Source of the DNA: Muribaculaceae bacterium
Lineage (GTDB): Bacteria; Bacteroidota; Bacteroidia; Bacteroidales; Muribaculaceae
Assembly: GCA_017427945.1 (NCBI GenBank)
Contig: JAFRRT010000024.1
Coordinates: forward strand, 56,002-120,001
Direction of reading: 5' to 3'
DNA length: 64,000 nt
Shown here in pieces: positions 53,688 to 62,114 of this stretch. Position 1 is the first letter of the stretch. Every line of letters begins with the position of its first letter. Position numbers and translations under genes: made by a program. The notes below the pieces were generated by a model. It saw only the letters and a list, made by a program, of their open reading frames with translations. It ran no database searches and was not told the origin of the DNA.

Positions 53688-54100
53688 CCAAATGTTGTGC
53701 GTTCACCATGCAGGGAATAACGCATGGATTTGATTTCCTGTATGTTACTGATCAATGCAGTGATTCCGAAGGTCATCAACAATGAGATGACAGCAACAGT
53801 TATGAATCGGGAATTCTCGCTTAGCCATTGCAGGATAGCGATTTGCGAATTGATGGTAATGAGTGGAGCAGACATCGGAGCAGACAGGACATATACCATG
53901 GCAAAAGCACCACTAATGATACCAGCTATGAATGCTGCCACCATTGCCATTTTGTAGCGACGGATGGTTGCTTCCTGATGCTGCTTGATATACTCTATGG
54001 CATCCAGACGCTTGGTGAGCGATGCCATGAAAGCGTCACTGTCGTCGAAGTGCGGTTTCTGGGCGAGGAAAAGTTCCTCAAGGGCTTTATCTTTGTTCAT
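53684..54100 (-). CDS. Putative anti-sigma factor or sigma-associated membrane protein
   Basis: This 138-residue protein has a cytosolic N-terminus of about 50 residues, then two transmembrane segments (AMVAAFIAGIISGAFAMVYVL and FITVAVISLLMTFGITALI). Anti-sigma factors usually show such an N-terminal domain followed by membrane helices, and its start overlaps the stop of the ECF sigma gene. I did not see the conserved zinc motif of ZAS-type anti-sigma factors. It is the last gene of the operon. Confidence 0.65.
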   Translation of the reverse strand: MNKDKALEELFLAQKPHFDDSDAFMASLTKRLDAIEYIKQHQEATIRRYKMAMVAAFIAGIISGAFAMVYVLSAPMSAPLITINSQIAILQWLSENSRFITVAVISLLMTFGITALISNIQEIKSMRYSLHGERTTFG

Positions 54101-54573
54101 AACTGTAGTTTCGCTTTAAGTTTGTCACGTCCTCGTGAGAGTTGTGTCTTCACTGCGCTTTCCGATGCCTCGGTAATCGCGGCAATTTCCTTGATGCTGT
54201 ATCCGTTGAGATAGAACAGGGTGATTGCAGAGCGTTCCTTGGGCGGGAGCGTGCGCAAGGCAAGGTAGAGGTCTTGATGGGCAAAAGAAGAATCGGCAGC
54301 CGTGCCGCTGACGAGCGTCCGCGCTTCGTCAATGCTTTCCATCGTCCTGCAACTTGCCTTGTGGTTGAGGAAAGTGTTGTAGGCTATCTTGAAGAGCCAC
54401 GAGCGGAACTTCCCTTTGCTTTGATAACCCGTTAGCGAGAGGTAAGCTTTGACCAGTGCATCTTGAGCCAGGTCGTCGGCATCGTCCTTCTTGCCGCAGC
54501 ACAGGGCGAGCAAGAAGCCTCGCAGGGCCTCTTGCTCACGCTCCACGTGTGCTATGAATACTTCGCGTGTCAC
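54097..54573 (-). CDS. ECF-type RNA polymerase sigma factor
   Basis: This 158-residue sigma-70 family ECF protein has region 2 (DDADDLAQDALVKAYLSLTGYQSKGKFRSWLFKIAYN) and region 4 (LPPKERSAITLFYLNGYSIKEIAAITEASESAVKTQLSRGR). It directs RNA polymerase to a subset of promoters in response to a signal relayed by an anti-sigma partner. The next gene (53684-54100) overlaps by four bases and is the likely partner. The gene upstream is a DUF6249 membrane protein three bases away, so all three are an operon. Confidence 0.92.
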   Translation of the reverse strand: MTREVFIAHVEREQEALRGFLLALCCGKKDDADDLAQDALVKAYLSLTGYQSKGKFRSWLFKIAYNTFLNHKASCRTMESIDEARTLVSGTAADSSFAHQDLYLALRTLPPKERSAITLFYLNGYSIKEIAAITEASESAVKTQLSRGRDKLKAKLQL

Positions 54574-54576
54574 CGA

Positions 54577-55023
54577 TTATTCTTGCATCGCCACTCTTTT
54601 CTCCTCGGCCTCTATCTCTTTGGCGAGCATCTTTTTGCCTACACCGTAATTGATCAGGAAGGCGATGCCCACTCCCAACGAAATCAGGCCAAAACAAATG
54701 GAGGTAATGGGGTCATCGGTACCGCCTAATTGGTTCTCACCCAAAAAAATACCAAACCCAATCAGTCCTAAGCCAAGCAGCGTGGTGAGGCAGCCCCACA
54801 GCAGCTTTGTAAGCAGTTTCTCCTTCAGCAGTTTTCCCTTGGTGGAAATTTTCTTGAGCACATCCTCGATATCCATGTCGGGATTCTTCTCGATGGCAGC
54901 CAGCGCAATCTGGGTGCGGGCGTTGGTCTCGTTCATTTTCTGGCGGACAATCAACCAGATAATCACGATGGGAAGAATACAGCCACATGCAAACGGCACT
55001 AATATTTTAACTAAATGTTCCAT
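54577..55023 (-). CDS. DUF6249 family membrane protein
   Basis: This 148-residue protein has an N-terminal helix (VKILVPFACGCILPIVIIWLIV), a MNETNARTQIALAAIEKNPDMDIED segment that looks like DUF6249, and two further helices. The family is found in Bacteroidetes next to ECF sigma factors, and a role in signal perception is plausible. It is the first gene of the sigma factor operon. Confidence 0.75.
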   Translation of the reverse strand: MEHLVKILVPFACGCILPIVIIWLIVRQKMNETNARTQIALAAIEKNPDMDIEDVLKKISTKGKLLKEKLLTKLLWGCLTTLLGLGLIGFGIFLGENQLGGTDDPITSICFGLISLGVGIAFLINYGVGKKMLAKEIEAEEKRVAMQE

Positions 55024-55141
55024 TTTTGTATTGAATTATAGATGTTAAACTTTCTGCTTATTGAACCGGTCACTTATATAACAGGTCAAACAAGCAAAAG
55101 GTTACATTCGCTGCAAAAAAACTGCTTATGTCGGCTTAGAC

Positions 55142-55867
55142 CTACTCAAGAACAAAGCTACGGGGATAGTAGTCGCTATAGAATCGGCCATCGGTAGCGG
55201 TAAACTTCAACACGCAATAGTTGGGATCGGTAACGCCACCGGGATAGTACTCCGTATCACCATCGCGCCAAATCATTTCCTTGCTCTTGGCATCGGTCAG
55301 CACCTCCATCGTGCCGCGCAACATCATTGCCTTGAAGCCTTCGGCATCGCAGAAGTAGATGCTCGCCTTGGGGTTGGTTTTATAGTGGGCAACACGCAGC
55401 GAGAAAGTATTGGTGGTGAAATAAAAGACCTTGATGCCTTCACGCACGCGAGGTGCCAGCATAGCCTTGGTGCATGGGAAACCTTCATCATCCACCGATG
55501 AGATATAGGCGATGGGCAGTGTGTCTGCCATATGGGCGATGAGCGATTTGACAGGAGCCAGGGCAGGATTCTCAGGCATCTCGTCATTGTCAGCGATGGT
55601 CAAAGTCTTGCGCCATCGTTTCAGATGCGGGAAAAACATCTTCATCTGGCCGATGGCCTCTTCCTTAGTCAGTTGTATCCCCAAACCTTCATTAAACACC
55701 CCTACAAACTGAGCACAATGCTCAATCATCTCGTCCATTGTGCAATCCTGCGTGAACTTGCCGTCCTTATAGCAATACATGCAATATTCCTCGTTCTTGC
55801 TACCATCGGCATTGGTGCCAAGCACCTCGTCAGTAAGCGGCATTCCACAACTCTGACAGAATTTCAT
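55142..55867 (-). CDS. Zinc-ribbon plus pyridoxamine 5'-phosphate oxidase-like protein
   Basis: From the ATG at 55867 (MKFCQSCGMPLTDEVLGTN), this 241-residue protein has a CxxCGMPL-type zinc-ribbon domain with a second YCMYC pair, a middle helical segment (about 45-90), and a C-terminal PNPOx-like flavin-binding split barrel with FFPHLKRW, SVDDEGFPCTKAML and VREGIKVFYFTTN. I prefer this start to an ATG at 55879 because GGAG lies at a proper distance. Substrate unknown. Promoter elements are visible at 55904-55934. Confidence 0.82.
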   Translation of the reverse strand: MKFCQSCGMPLTDEVLGTNADGSKNEEYCMYCYKDGKFTQDCTMDEMIEHCAQFVGVFNEGLGIQLTKEEAIGQMKMFFPHLKRWRKTLTIADNDEMPENPALAPVKSLIAHMADTLPIAYISSVDDEGFPCTKAMLAPRVREGIKVFYFTTNTFSLRVAHYKTNPKASIYFCDAEGFKAMMLRGTMEVLTDAKSKEMIWRDGDTEYYPGGVTDPNYCVLKFTATDGRFYSDYYPRSFVLE

Positions 55868-55903
55868 TGTTTTCTCCATATTTCTTCTATAGTTTTGACA
55901 TTG

Positions 55904-55934
55904 CAAAAATAGGGAGAGTTGAGCGTACCACCAA
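55904..55934 (-). promoter_or_regulatory. Promoter of the zinc-ribbon/PNPOx gene
   Basis: On the minus strand TATTTTTG (plus coordinates 55904-55911) is the -7 element, and TTG (55932-55934) lies 20 bases upstream. Confidence 0.55.
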
Positions 55935-55971
55935 GTTTCTGGGATAAACAACACCCTTTTGTGACGAATGA

Positions 55972-57063
55972 CTATAGCAGCCCTTTGATGAAGGCGGTCA
56001 TCATGGCGTCGTGACGTCGGACGTCGCGGTACAGGGCCAGTTGGTTGCGGGCACGGTCCAGGTTGTGCGTCGGATACTTGATTTTATAATAGGTGTCGCC
56101 GTTGATGTAGTCGGCAAGGAAGCGCACGCACTGCATGAAGGGGAACAGTGCCACGGCATAGGGCAGGTGCTCCACTTCGATGGGGGTGAGGAACTCGCGT
56201 GCGGACTCCAAATAACCCTTTGTGAAGGACTTGAAGATGGCCTCGTTGAAACCCACCTTTGACATGTCGGGGTCATCCTCGGCGGTGAAATTGGCGCCGG
56301 TGCGCAGGAAGTCGCCGTAGTCCGAGAAGATAAACGAGGGCATCACGGTATCGAGGTCGATGACGCACAGCACCTGGCCATCCTGGTCAAACAGCATGTT
56401 GTTGACCTTGGTGTCACAGTGGCAGATGCGTTTGGGCAGACGGCCCTCGCGGTGGAGGCGTTCGGCTTGGCACATCTCGTCGGCATCGCGTTTCAACTCC
56501 TCGACGATATCGCGCACCTCGTCAAGACGGCCTGCAGCATCGTTCTGGACCGCTTCTCGCAGTTGGCTCATGCGCAGTTCCATATTGTGGAAGTCAGGGA
56601 TGGGTTCGCCCAACTGCTCGGGCACATCCACCAGCATCTTCTGGAAGTTGCCGAAGGCTTTGCCGCAATCATAGGCGCTCTCGGGCGTGACGCCCTCACG
56701 GGTGATGGAGTCGGGGATAAACACCATCACGCGCCAGTAGCGGTCGGCCTCGTCGCGGTAGTGGGTTTTGCTGTCACGGGCCTTGACGAACTGCAGTACC
56801 TTGCGGTCGATGTCGTCGGTGTTGCTGTCCTCCAGTTTGTGGCGGATGTGCGCGGTTACCACCTCGATGTTATGCTGTAGCAGATCCACATCTTGGAAAA
56901 TGGCATTGTTGATGCGTTGCAGCACATAGTCCGGCGCATCGTCCCCCTCGGTAATGACGAGGTAGGTGTCGTTGATGAGTCCATTTCCCAACGGCTTGAC
57001 TTCATTGACAGTACCTTTTATCTCAAATTGCGCCAGAATCCCGGCAGTATCGATTGCCTCCAT
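55972..57063 (-). CDS. N-acetylhexosamine kinase-like phosphotransferase
   Basis: This 363-residue protein belongs to the aminoglycoside phosphotransferase (APH) fold. It has a nucleotide-binding N-terminal lobe with PLGNGLINDTYLVI, a catalytic loop HCDTKVNNMLF (HxD) and the metal-binding DLDTVMPSF (DFD counterpart). The N-terminus and length match N-acetylhexosamine 1-kinase (NahK) of the bifidobacterial type more than drug kinases. It is 48 bases downstream of a GH109-like gene on the same strand; phosphorylation of N-acetylgalactosamine released by that enzyme is a reasonable hypothesis. Confidence 0.75.
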   Translation of the reverse strand: MEAIDTAGILAQFEIKGTVNEVKPLGNGLINDTYLVITEGDDAPDYVLQRINNAIFQDVDLLQHNIEVVTAHIRHKLEDSNTDDIDRKVLQFVKARDSKTHYRDEADRYWRVMVFIPDSITREGVTPESAYDCGKAFGNFQKMLVDVPEQLGEPIPDFHNMELRMSQLREAVQNDAAGRLDEVRDIVEELKRDADEMCQAERLHREGRLPKRICHCDTKVNNMLFDQDGQVLCVIDLDTVMPSFIFSDYGDFLRTGANFTAEDDPDMSKVGFNEAIFKSFTKGYLESAREFLTPIEVEHLPYAVALFPFMQCVRFLADYINGDTYYKIKYPTHNLDRARNQLALYRDVRRHDAMMTAFIKGLL

Positions 57064-57111
57064 AATATTCCTTAATTAGTAGATAAATACCTAAAGCCTA
57101 AATGCTAATGC

Positions 57112-58641
57112 CTAATGCCTTAAGCCTGTTTTCCAATACTTGGCCCCCTTGTCTTTCAGCTTCTTGGTAAAGGCTTCGGCCGTGGCGCGGGCAGCGGCCT
57201 CGTCGGCGGGTGCGGCAATGGCGTGGCGGTAGCCGCGGGTTTTGTTCCATTCGCCTCGGGTGAAGTCGGGCACCTGCACAGGCAGATTGCCGTTGTCCAT
57301 AGAGATGCTGCCCAGTTCGGCCAGACAGCACCACTCGGCCAGGTCATAGACATCGATGTCGAGCGGCAGGCCGTTCTGCAGGCAATACACCAGGCGCGAG
57401 TCCATAATAAAGTCCATGCCGCCGTGTCCGCCCACTTCCTTGGCTTCCTCGCCATAGCGTGTCACGAGGGGCGAGGTGAACGACTTCAGCAGCGCCTCGG
57501 TATCTTCCTTGTTCAGGTAGGAGTGGCCCGTATATTCTTTGCTGGGGGTGATACCCGCCTTCTTCATCTCGGCAGCTGCCAGCGCAAAGCCCTCGACGGG
57601 ATATTTGTTGCAGAAGCCCTTGGTGCCCGTGAGTTGGTACATGCGGTTATAAGGCTGTGGCGTCATCACATTGTGGTGAACCTCGATGACTTTGCCGTTC
57701 TCGGTCGAGATGAGCGTGGTGGTGTGATCGCCATTCCTGAAGTCAGGGCAATCTTCGCCGGTGCGCTCTTTAATCAGTTCCTTGCCGTTGAACGAGCGGG
57801 TATCCATAGCCACCAGCGTCTTCATGCGGTCGCCGCGGTGGATGTTCAGCACCTGGGCGATGGGCCCCAGTCCGTGGGTGGGATAAACGTCGCCGCGGAA
57901 TTTGCTGTTATAGTCCAGGCGCCAGCCCAACTTGTCATCGTCACCCTTTTTCCAGTACTCGTCCCAATAGGGCGACAACTCGTGGCGGTAGGCACCTTGC
58001 ACATAGATGACCTCGCCCAGCAGACCTTGCTGCGCCATGTACAGTGAATTGAGCTCAAAGAAGTCGTAGCAGCAGTTCTCCAGCATCATCACGTGCAGAC
58101 GCTTGCTCTCGCTTAGGTTGATGAGCGACCATATCTCGGTCATGTTCATCGCCGACGGTACTTCGATAGCGACGTGATGGCCATGCTCCAGCGCCTCGCG
58201 CGCCACCAGGTAGTGATGCAGCCAGTCGGTGGCGATATACACCAGATCGATGTCGGTGCGGCGGCACAGCTCCTTGTAGCCGTCCTCGCCGTAATACACC
58301 TCGGCTGCAGGCATAGAGGCTTTCCGCAGAATCTCTTGACACGCCTCGGCGCGGTCACGCTCGTGGTCACACAGTGCTTTCACCTCGATGCCGGGAATGT
58401 GCGTCCAGCGTTCCACCGCATCGGGTCCGCGCATACCCAAGCCCACAAACGCTACCCTCACAACGGGAATCTTCTCCACTGTCAGCCCTAATGCCGACTG
58501 CTGCCCTGCAGGCCGCTCAGGCACTTGGGTGACGATGGTCCCGTTTTGGATGGTATAAGGCCAGTTGAACTGCGCCCACGTGTTTAACGGCAGCAGCGCC
58601 ACGACCGCCAAAACAAGTGCTATGATATATCTCCGTCTCAT
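57112..58641 (-). CDS. GH109-like exported Gfo/Idh/MocA-family protein
   Basis: This 509-residue exported protein has a signal peptide (IIALVLAVVALLPLNTWAQ), an NAD-binding Rossmann domain with VAFVGLGMRGPDAVERW, and a Gfo/Idh/MocA C-terminal domain. It matches the GH109 alpha-N-acetylgalactosaminidase family, which uses NAD+ in an oxidation-elimination mechanism. Landmarks are YIATDWLHHYLVAREAL, AIEVPSAMNMTEIW, and the late GGHGGMDFIMDSRL. Export signal and family fit release of terminal GalNAc from glycans such as mucin. The NahK-like gene follows. Confidence 0.88.
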   Translation of the reverse strand: MRRRYIIALVLAVVALLPLNTWAQFNWPYTIQNGTIVTQVPERPAGQQSALGLTVEKIPVVRVAFVGLGMRGPDAVERWTHIPGIEVKALCDHERDRAEACQEILRKASMPAAEVYYGEDGYKELCRRTDIDLVYIATDWLHHYLVAREALEHGHHVAIEVPSAMNMTEIWSLINLSESKRLHVMMLENCCYDFFELNSLYMAQQGLLGEVIYVQGAYRHELSPYWDEYWKKGDDDKLGWRLDYNSKFRGDVYPTHGLGPIAQVLNIHRGDRMKTLVAMDTRSFNGKELIKERTGEDCPDFRNGDHTTTLISTENGKVIEVHHNVMTPQPYNRMYQLTGTKGFCNKYPVEGFALAAAEMKKAGITPSKEYTGHSYLNKEDTEALLKSFTSPLVTRYGEEAKEVGGHGGMDFIMDSRLVYCLQNGLPLDIDVYDLAEWCCLAELGSISMDNGNLPVQVPDFTRGEWNKTRGYRHAIAAPADEAAARATAEAFTKKLKDKGAKYWKTGLRH

Positions 58642-58684
58642 AATACTGGATAATGATTATTCTTCTGATACAGAACACAAATAT

Positions 58685-59209
58685 TTAAAATTGTCCGTCC
58701 CACCATTTTGGACGAGGCAAAATATTTGAATGATCTCGATTATTAATTTTCCCAGGTATTCTATCACGATAACCAATACTTATTATTCTTAAATCATACC
58801 ATGGTGTATATTGATTCTTTTGACTTACGTTGCATTTTGGCTTCACCTCTTGGATAAGAGCACTTTCAATTGTTAGAAGCAATCGGTTGAAATGATAATG
58901 CTTCATATAATTGATGGGTGAAACGATTCTTCCAAAACGCACCTTAAACTCACCACGTTCTGCATAAAAAGGACAATTTGAATCATTTAGAGAGTGACTT
59001 AATACACGTTTGGATATCTTGCCTATTGATTTGCCGATATAAATTGGAGTAGAAGAATCGCCTGATTTAGCATGAATAGTTCTTGTAATATAATACAATC
59101 CTCCATCCCAATCTTTATTATACTTATCAACATTATTCCATGCAATTGGACGACTCCAATTGATTGTGATTTGATGAAGGTATTCAGGAGAATAAAGATT
59201 ATCGTTCAT
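58685..59209 (-). CDS. GIY-YIG nuclease-like protein
   Basis: This 174-residue protein has the GIY-YIG pattern: GGLYYITRTI, PIYIGKSIGKISKRVLSH and a later SALIQEVKPKCNVSQK with the glutamate expected for metal binding. It is a stand-alone domain without extra DNA-binding modules that I recognise. The gene is strongly AT-rich, and nothing nearby explains its presence, so acquisition from a phage or mobile element is possible. Confidence 0.68.
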   Translation of the reverse strand: MNDNLYSPEYLHQITINWSRPIAWNNVDKYNKDWDGGLYYITRTIHAKSGDSSTPIYIGKSIGKISKRVLSHSLNDSNCPFYAERGEFKVRFGRIVSPINYMKHYHFNRLLLTIESALIQEVKPKCNVSQKNQYTPWYDLRIISIGYRDRIPGKINNRDHSNILPRPKWWDGQF

Positions 59210-59687
59210 ACTTGACTATTTTTGATTTTTATAAGTAATAGTTTCTTACTTGCCGATGCAGGAAATAAGGGTTGTTGATACTCAATGAGTTAACACTTAA
59301 ACGGTAGAAATACGGTAAAACGGGGGTTTAACCGAAAAATCCAATCCGAAAAATTCACATTTTAACATAATTAACACTTTTTAGCCAACGTGTAGCATTA
59401 TCAGCTGCAAATATACGGAAAATTATTTGAAGTAAGCGGTTTTACATCCCTATTTTACACTATAACTTATGATTAGCACTTTCTTTTGCAGAAGTGCGAA
59501 AAGATATTGCTGTGAATTTCTTGGGATGTGATACATTATTGTGTCCTCACGAATACGCTGTTTTGTTCCAAATTCTACCTTGAATTGTTAAAAATGCCTT
59601 GTAAAGCGAATATTTTTCACTCTAACCTAACATAAAATAGAGAAAAAACACTAACTTTGCACTCGTAATAAATAATTATATCCTTAT
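59210..59687. other. AT-rich gene-free region upstream of hipB
   Basis: These 478 bases hold no credible reading frame. They contain one TGTAGC word at 59391-59396 and, at 59652-59659, the perfect -7 element TAACTTTG 28 bases before the hipB start. No good -33 element or operator palindrome is seen. Confidence 0.65.
59652..59659 (+). promoter_or_regulatory. -7 element of the hipBA promoter
   Basis: TAACTTTG is a perfect TAnnTTTG match; the hipB-like start codon is at 59688. No -33 match at the usual distance. Confidence 0.5.
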
Positions 59688-60008
59688 ATGAGTAAAACAA
59701 CAATGGGTAATAAACTGCCCCGAAAACTGGAACAGAAGATGCAGACGGTTGGCGAGCAAATCAGGCTTGCCAGATTGCGTCGTGATCTTAGTGTTGCACA
59801 GGTGGCTGAACGTGCAACCTGTTCACCTATGACCATTGCCCGGATAGAGAAAGGTGCGCCGACTGTTGCTATCGGTATCTATTTGCGTGTACTCTATGCC
59901 TTGCAGCTCGATGATGACATCCTGCTGCTGGCACAGAAGGATGAGATGGGGCGGGCCTTGCAGGATCTTGCCCTCAAACACCGTGAACGGGCATCAAAAA
60001 AAGTATAG
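59688..60008 (+). CDS. HipB-like XRE-family antitoxin
   Basis: This 106-residue protein has a helix-turn-helix of the XRE type: GEQIRLARLRRDLSVAQVAERATCSPMTIARIEKG. It is followed by a short helical tail. It precedes the HipA-like kinase by three bases. In HipBA modules the antitoxin represses the operon and neutralises the kinase. An in-frame ATG also occurs at 59703; both starts leave the HTH intact, and I keep the first because it is closest to the promoter. Confidence 0.85.
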   Translation: MSKTTMGNKLPRKLEQKMQTVGEQIRLARLRRDLSVAQVAERATCSPMTIARIEKGAPTVAIGIYLRVLYALQLDDDILLLAQKDEMGRALQDLALKHRERASKKV

Positions 60009-60011
60009 CCT

Positions 60012-61268
60012 ATGCGTACATTATTTATATATGCTGACTTCGACTGGCTTGAAACACCAATGCTTGTTGGCGAACTGGGCTATGAATCCCTTCGTGGCTC
60101 GGATTCCTATTCGTTCAAGTATGATAACGAATGGCTCCGTCAGTATGGCGGTCTTTTCCTGAGTGCCGACATCAACAACTATCCTGGTCAGCAATACACT
60201 CAGCCGGACAGGGACATCTTCGGATGCTTCAGCGACGCATTGCCCGACCGTTGGGGAAGGTTGTTGTTGAACAGACGCGAACAGATTCTTGCCACCGAAG
60301 AGAAACGTCCTATCCGTAAGCTTTCATCCTTCGATTACCTGATGGGTATCGATGATTTCTCCCGGATGGGCGGTTTCCGCTTCAAGGAGGATAAAGATGG
60401 TGAATTCATCAACTGTGAGAAATCGCTTCGTATTCCTCCTTTGACTGATATAAAAGCTTTGGTGGCAGCCAGTATGGAGATTGAGAAGAGCGAAGAACTG
60501 AATCAGCTTCCAGAGAAGAAATGGCTGTTGCAACTTGTTCATCCTGGCACTTCCTTGGGCGGTGCCCGTCCGAAAGCTGGTGTAATAGATGAAACGGGCA
60601 ATCTCTGTATAGCCAAGTTCCCATCGAGGAACGATGACTATGATGTCGGCCTTTGGGAGCATCACAGTCATCTGTTGGCGAAGGAAGCTGGAGTCGTGGC
60701 CGCTGAGACGAGTGTTATTGAGACAGGCGTGAAATACCATGCCCTGCTCTCAAAGCGTTTCGACAGAACAGCCGATGGTAAGAGAAAACATTTCGCTTCA
60801 GCCATGACCCTGCTGGGCTTGACTGATGGTTGCGATGTAAAGACAGGTAACGGCTACCTTGACATCGTGGACTTTATCCTCCAGAACTGCTGTGACGTGG
60901 AAGACAACCTTCGTCAGCTCTATCGCCGCGTGGCATTCAATATCGCCATCGGTAATAGCGATGACCATTTCCGTAACCACGGTTTCCTGCTCACTCCTCG
61001 TGGCTGGACGTTATCTCCAGCATACGACTTGAATCCGACAATCAATGAATACCAGGCATTGCTCATCAACTCCACAACCAATCATGCAGACTTGAATGTC
61101 CTGCTTGACTCATCAGAAGAATACATGATTGGCAAGGAAGAAGCAAAGCGAATCATCGATGAGGTAAAAGCTGGTGTGAAGCAATGGAAGTCGATTGCCA
61201 TCCGTCTTGGAATAGCCAAAAGGGAGATGGATGTGTATGAACAGGTTTATCAGCGTGCGCTTAAATGA
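60012..61268 (+). CDS. HipA-like serine/threonine kinase toxin
   Basis: This 418-residue HipA-family kinase has an N-terminal HipA_N part with LPDRWGRLLL, a P-loop-like GTSLGGARPKAGV, the lysine region CIAKFPSRNDDYDVGLWEHH, LLSKRFDR, the catalytic NIAIGNSDDHFRNHGFLL, and the metal-binding LSPAYDLNPT. In E. coli HipA phosphorylates glutamyl-tRNA synthetase and induces dormancy; targets of this branch may differ. It is paired with the HTH gene upstream, and composition is close to that of the core genome. Confidence 0.93.
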   Translation: MRTLFIYADFDWLETPMLVGELGYESLRGSDSYSFKYDNEWLRQYGGLFLSADINNYPGQQYTQPDRDIFGCFSDALPDRWGRLLLNRREQILATEEKRPIRKLSSFDYLMGIDDFSRMGGFRFKEDKDGEFINCEKSLRIPPLTDIKALVAASMEIEKSEELNQLPEKKWLLQLVHPGTSLGGARPKAGVIDETGNLCIAKFPSRNDDYDVGLWEHHSHLLAKEAGVVAAETSVIETGVKYHALLSKRFDRTADGKRKHFASAMTLLGLTDGCDVKTGNGYLDIVDFILQNCCDVEDNLRQLYRRVAFNIAIGNSDDHFRNHGFLLTPRGWTLSPAYDLNPTINEYQALLINSTTNHADLNVLLDSSEEYMIGKEEAKRIIDEVKAGVKQWKSIAIRLGIAKREMDVYEQVYQRALK

Positions 61269-61277
61269 GCATAAAAC

Positions 61278-61376
61278 TGTAGCGTAATGTAGCGGTGTTG
61301 AAACACAGCGACTTACACTGAATAAAGATAATTAATGCGTGTAGCGAAGTTGTAGCAGAGTGTAGCAATAAGTAGC
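61278..61376. repeat. Helically phased TGTAGC repeats after hipA
   Basis: TGTAGC occurs at 61278-61283, 61288-61293, 61340-61345, 61351-61356 and 61361-61366, with AGTAGC at 61371-61376. Within each cluster the spacing is 10 or 11 bases. They lie just before the nitroreductase gene at 61399. Confidence 0.85.
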
Positions 61377-61398
61377 GAACAAATATAAGAAAACGATA

Positions 61399-62085
61399 AT
61401 GACTATACAAGAAGCTATAGAAGCCCGTCACAGTGTAAGGGCATATAAGGAACAGCCATTGACAGAGGAAATTGTCAGGGTGCTTGAAGAGCAGATAGCA
61501 ATTTTGAACGACGAGGGCCAGTTGCATATACAATTGATCCTTAACGAGCCAAAGGCTTTTCAGGGAACACTGGCCAAGTATGGAAAGTTCAGAGGTGTCA
61601 ACAACTACATCGTCATGGCTGGGAAGAAGTCAGAAGACTTGGATGAGCGAGTTGGCTACTATGGTGAGCATCTGGTCTTATTGGCTCAGACCCTTGGACT
61701 GAACACCTGCTGGGTGGGACTCAGCTATTCTAAAGTGCCAGGAACCTATGTGCTTGATGAGGGAGAAAAGATTGCCTGTTACATTGCCATCGGCTATGGT
61801 GAGACACAGGGAGTTGGCCACAAGGTTAAGACTGTCGAACAGGTCAGCAATGCCAGTGACATTACCCCTTCATGGTTCAAGAAAGGAGTTGAAGCAGCCT
61901 TGCTTGCTCCTACAGCCGTAAACCAGCAGAAGTTCTCCTTTGAGTATGTTGGTATGGAAAACAGTCGTCATAAGGTTCTTGCCAAAAGAGGTTTTTCTAT
62001 GATTGGATATACTCAGATGGACTTGGGCATTGCGAAGTATCACTTCGAGATCGGGGCTGGAAAAGAAAAGTTTGTGTGGGTATAA
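61399..62085 (+). CDS. Nitroreductase family protein, second paralogue
   Basis: This 228-residue protein is a clear paralogue of the one at 51798-52487, with the same RHSVRAYKEQPL start, YYGEHLVLLAQTLGLNTCWVGLSY and VEAALLAPTAVNQQKF. Like its paralogue it heads an operon of small enzymes. The phased TGTAGC repeats are immediately upstream and may carry its regulation. Confidence 0.87.
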   Translation: MTIQEAIEARHSVRAYKEQPLTEEIVRVLEEQIAILNDEGQLHIQLILNEPKAFQGTLAKYGKFRGVNNYIVMAGKKSEDLDERVGYYGEHLVLLAQTLGLNTCWVGLSYSKVPGTYVLDEGEKIACYIAIGYGETQGVGHKVKTVEQVSNASDITPSWFKKGVEAALLAPTAVNQQKFSFEYVGMENSRHKVLAKRGFSMIGYTQMDLGIAKYHFEIGAGKEKFVWV

Positions 62086-62114
62086 AGTATTGAACGTTTA
62101 ACAGGCTCTGTAAG

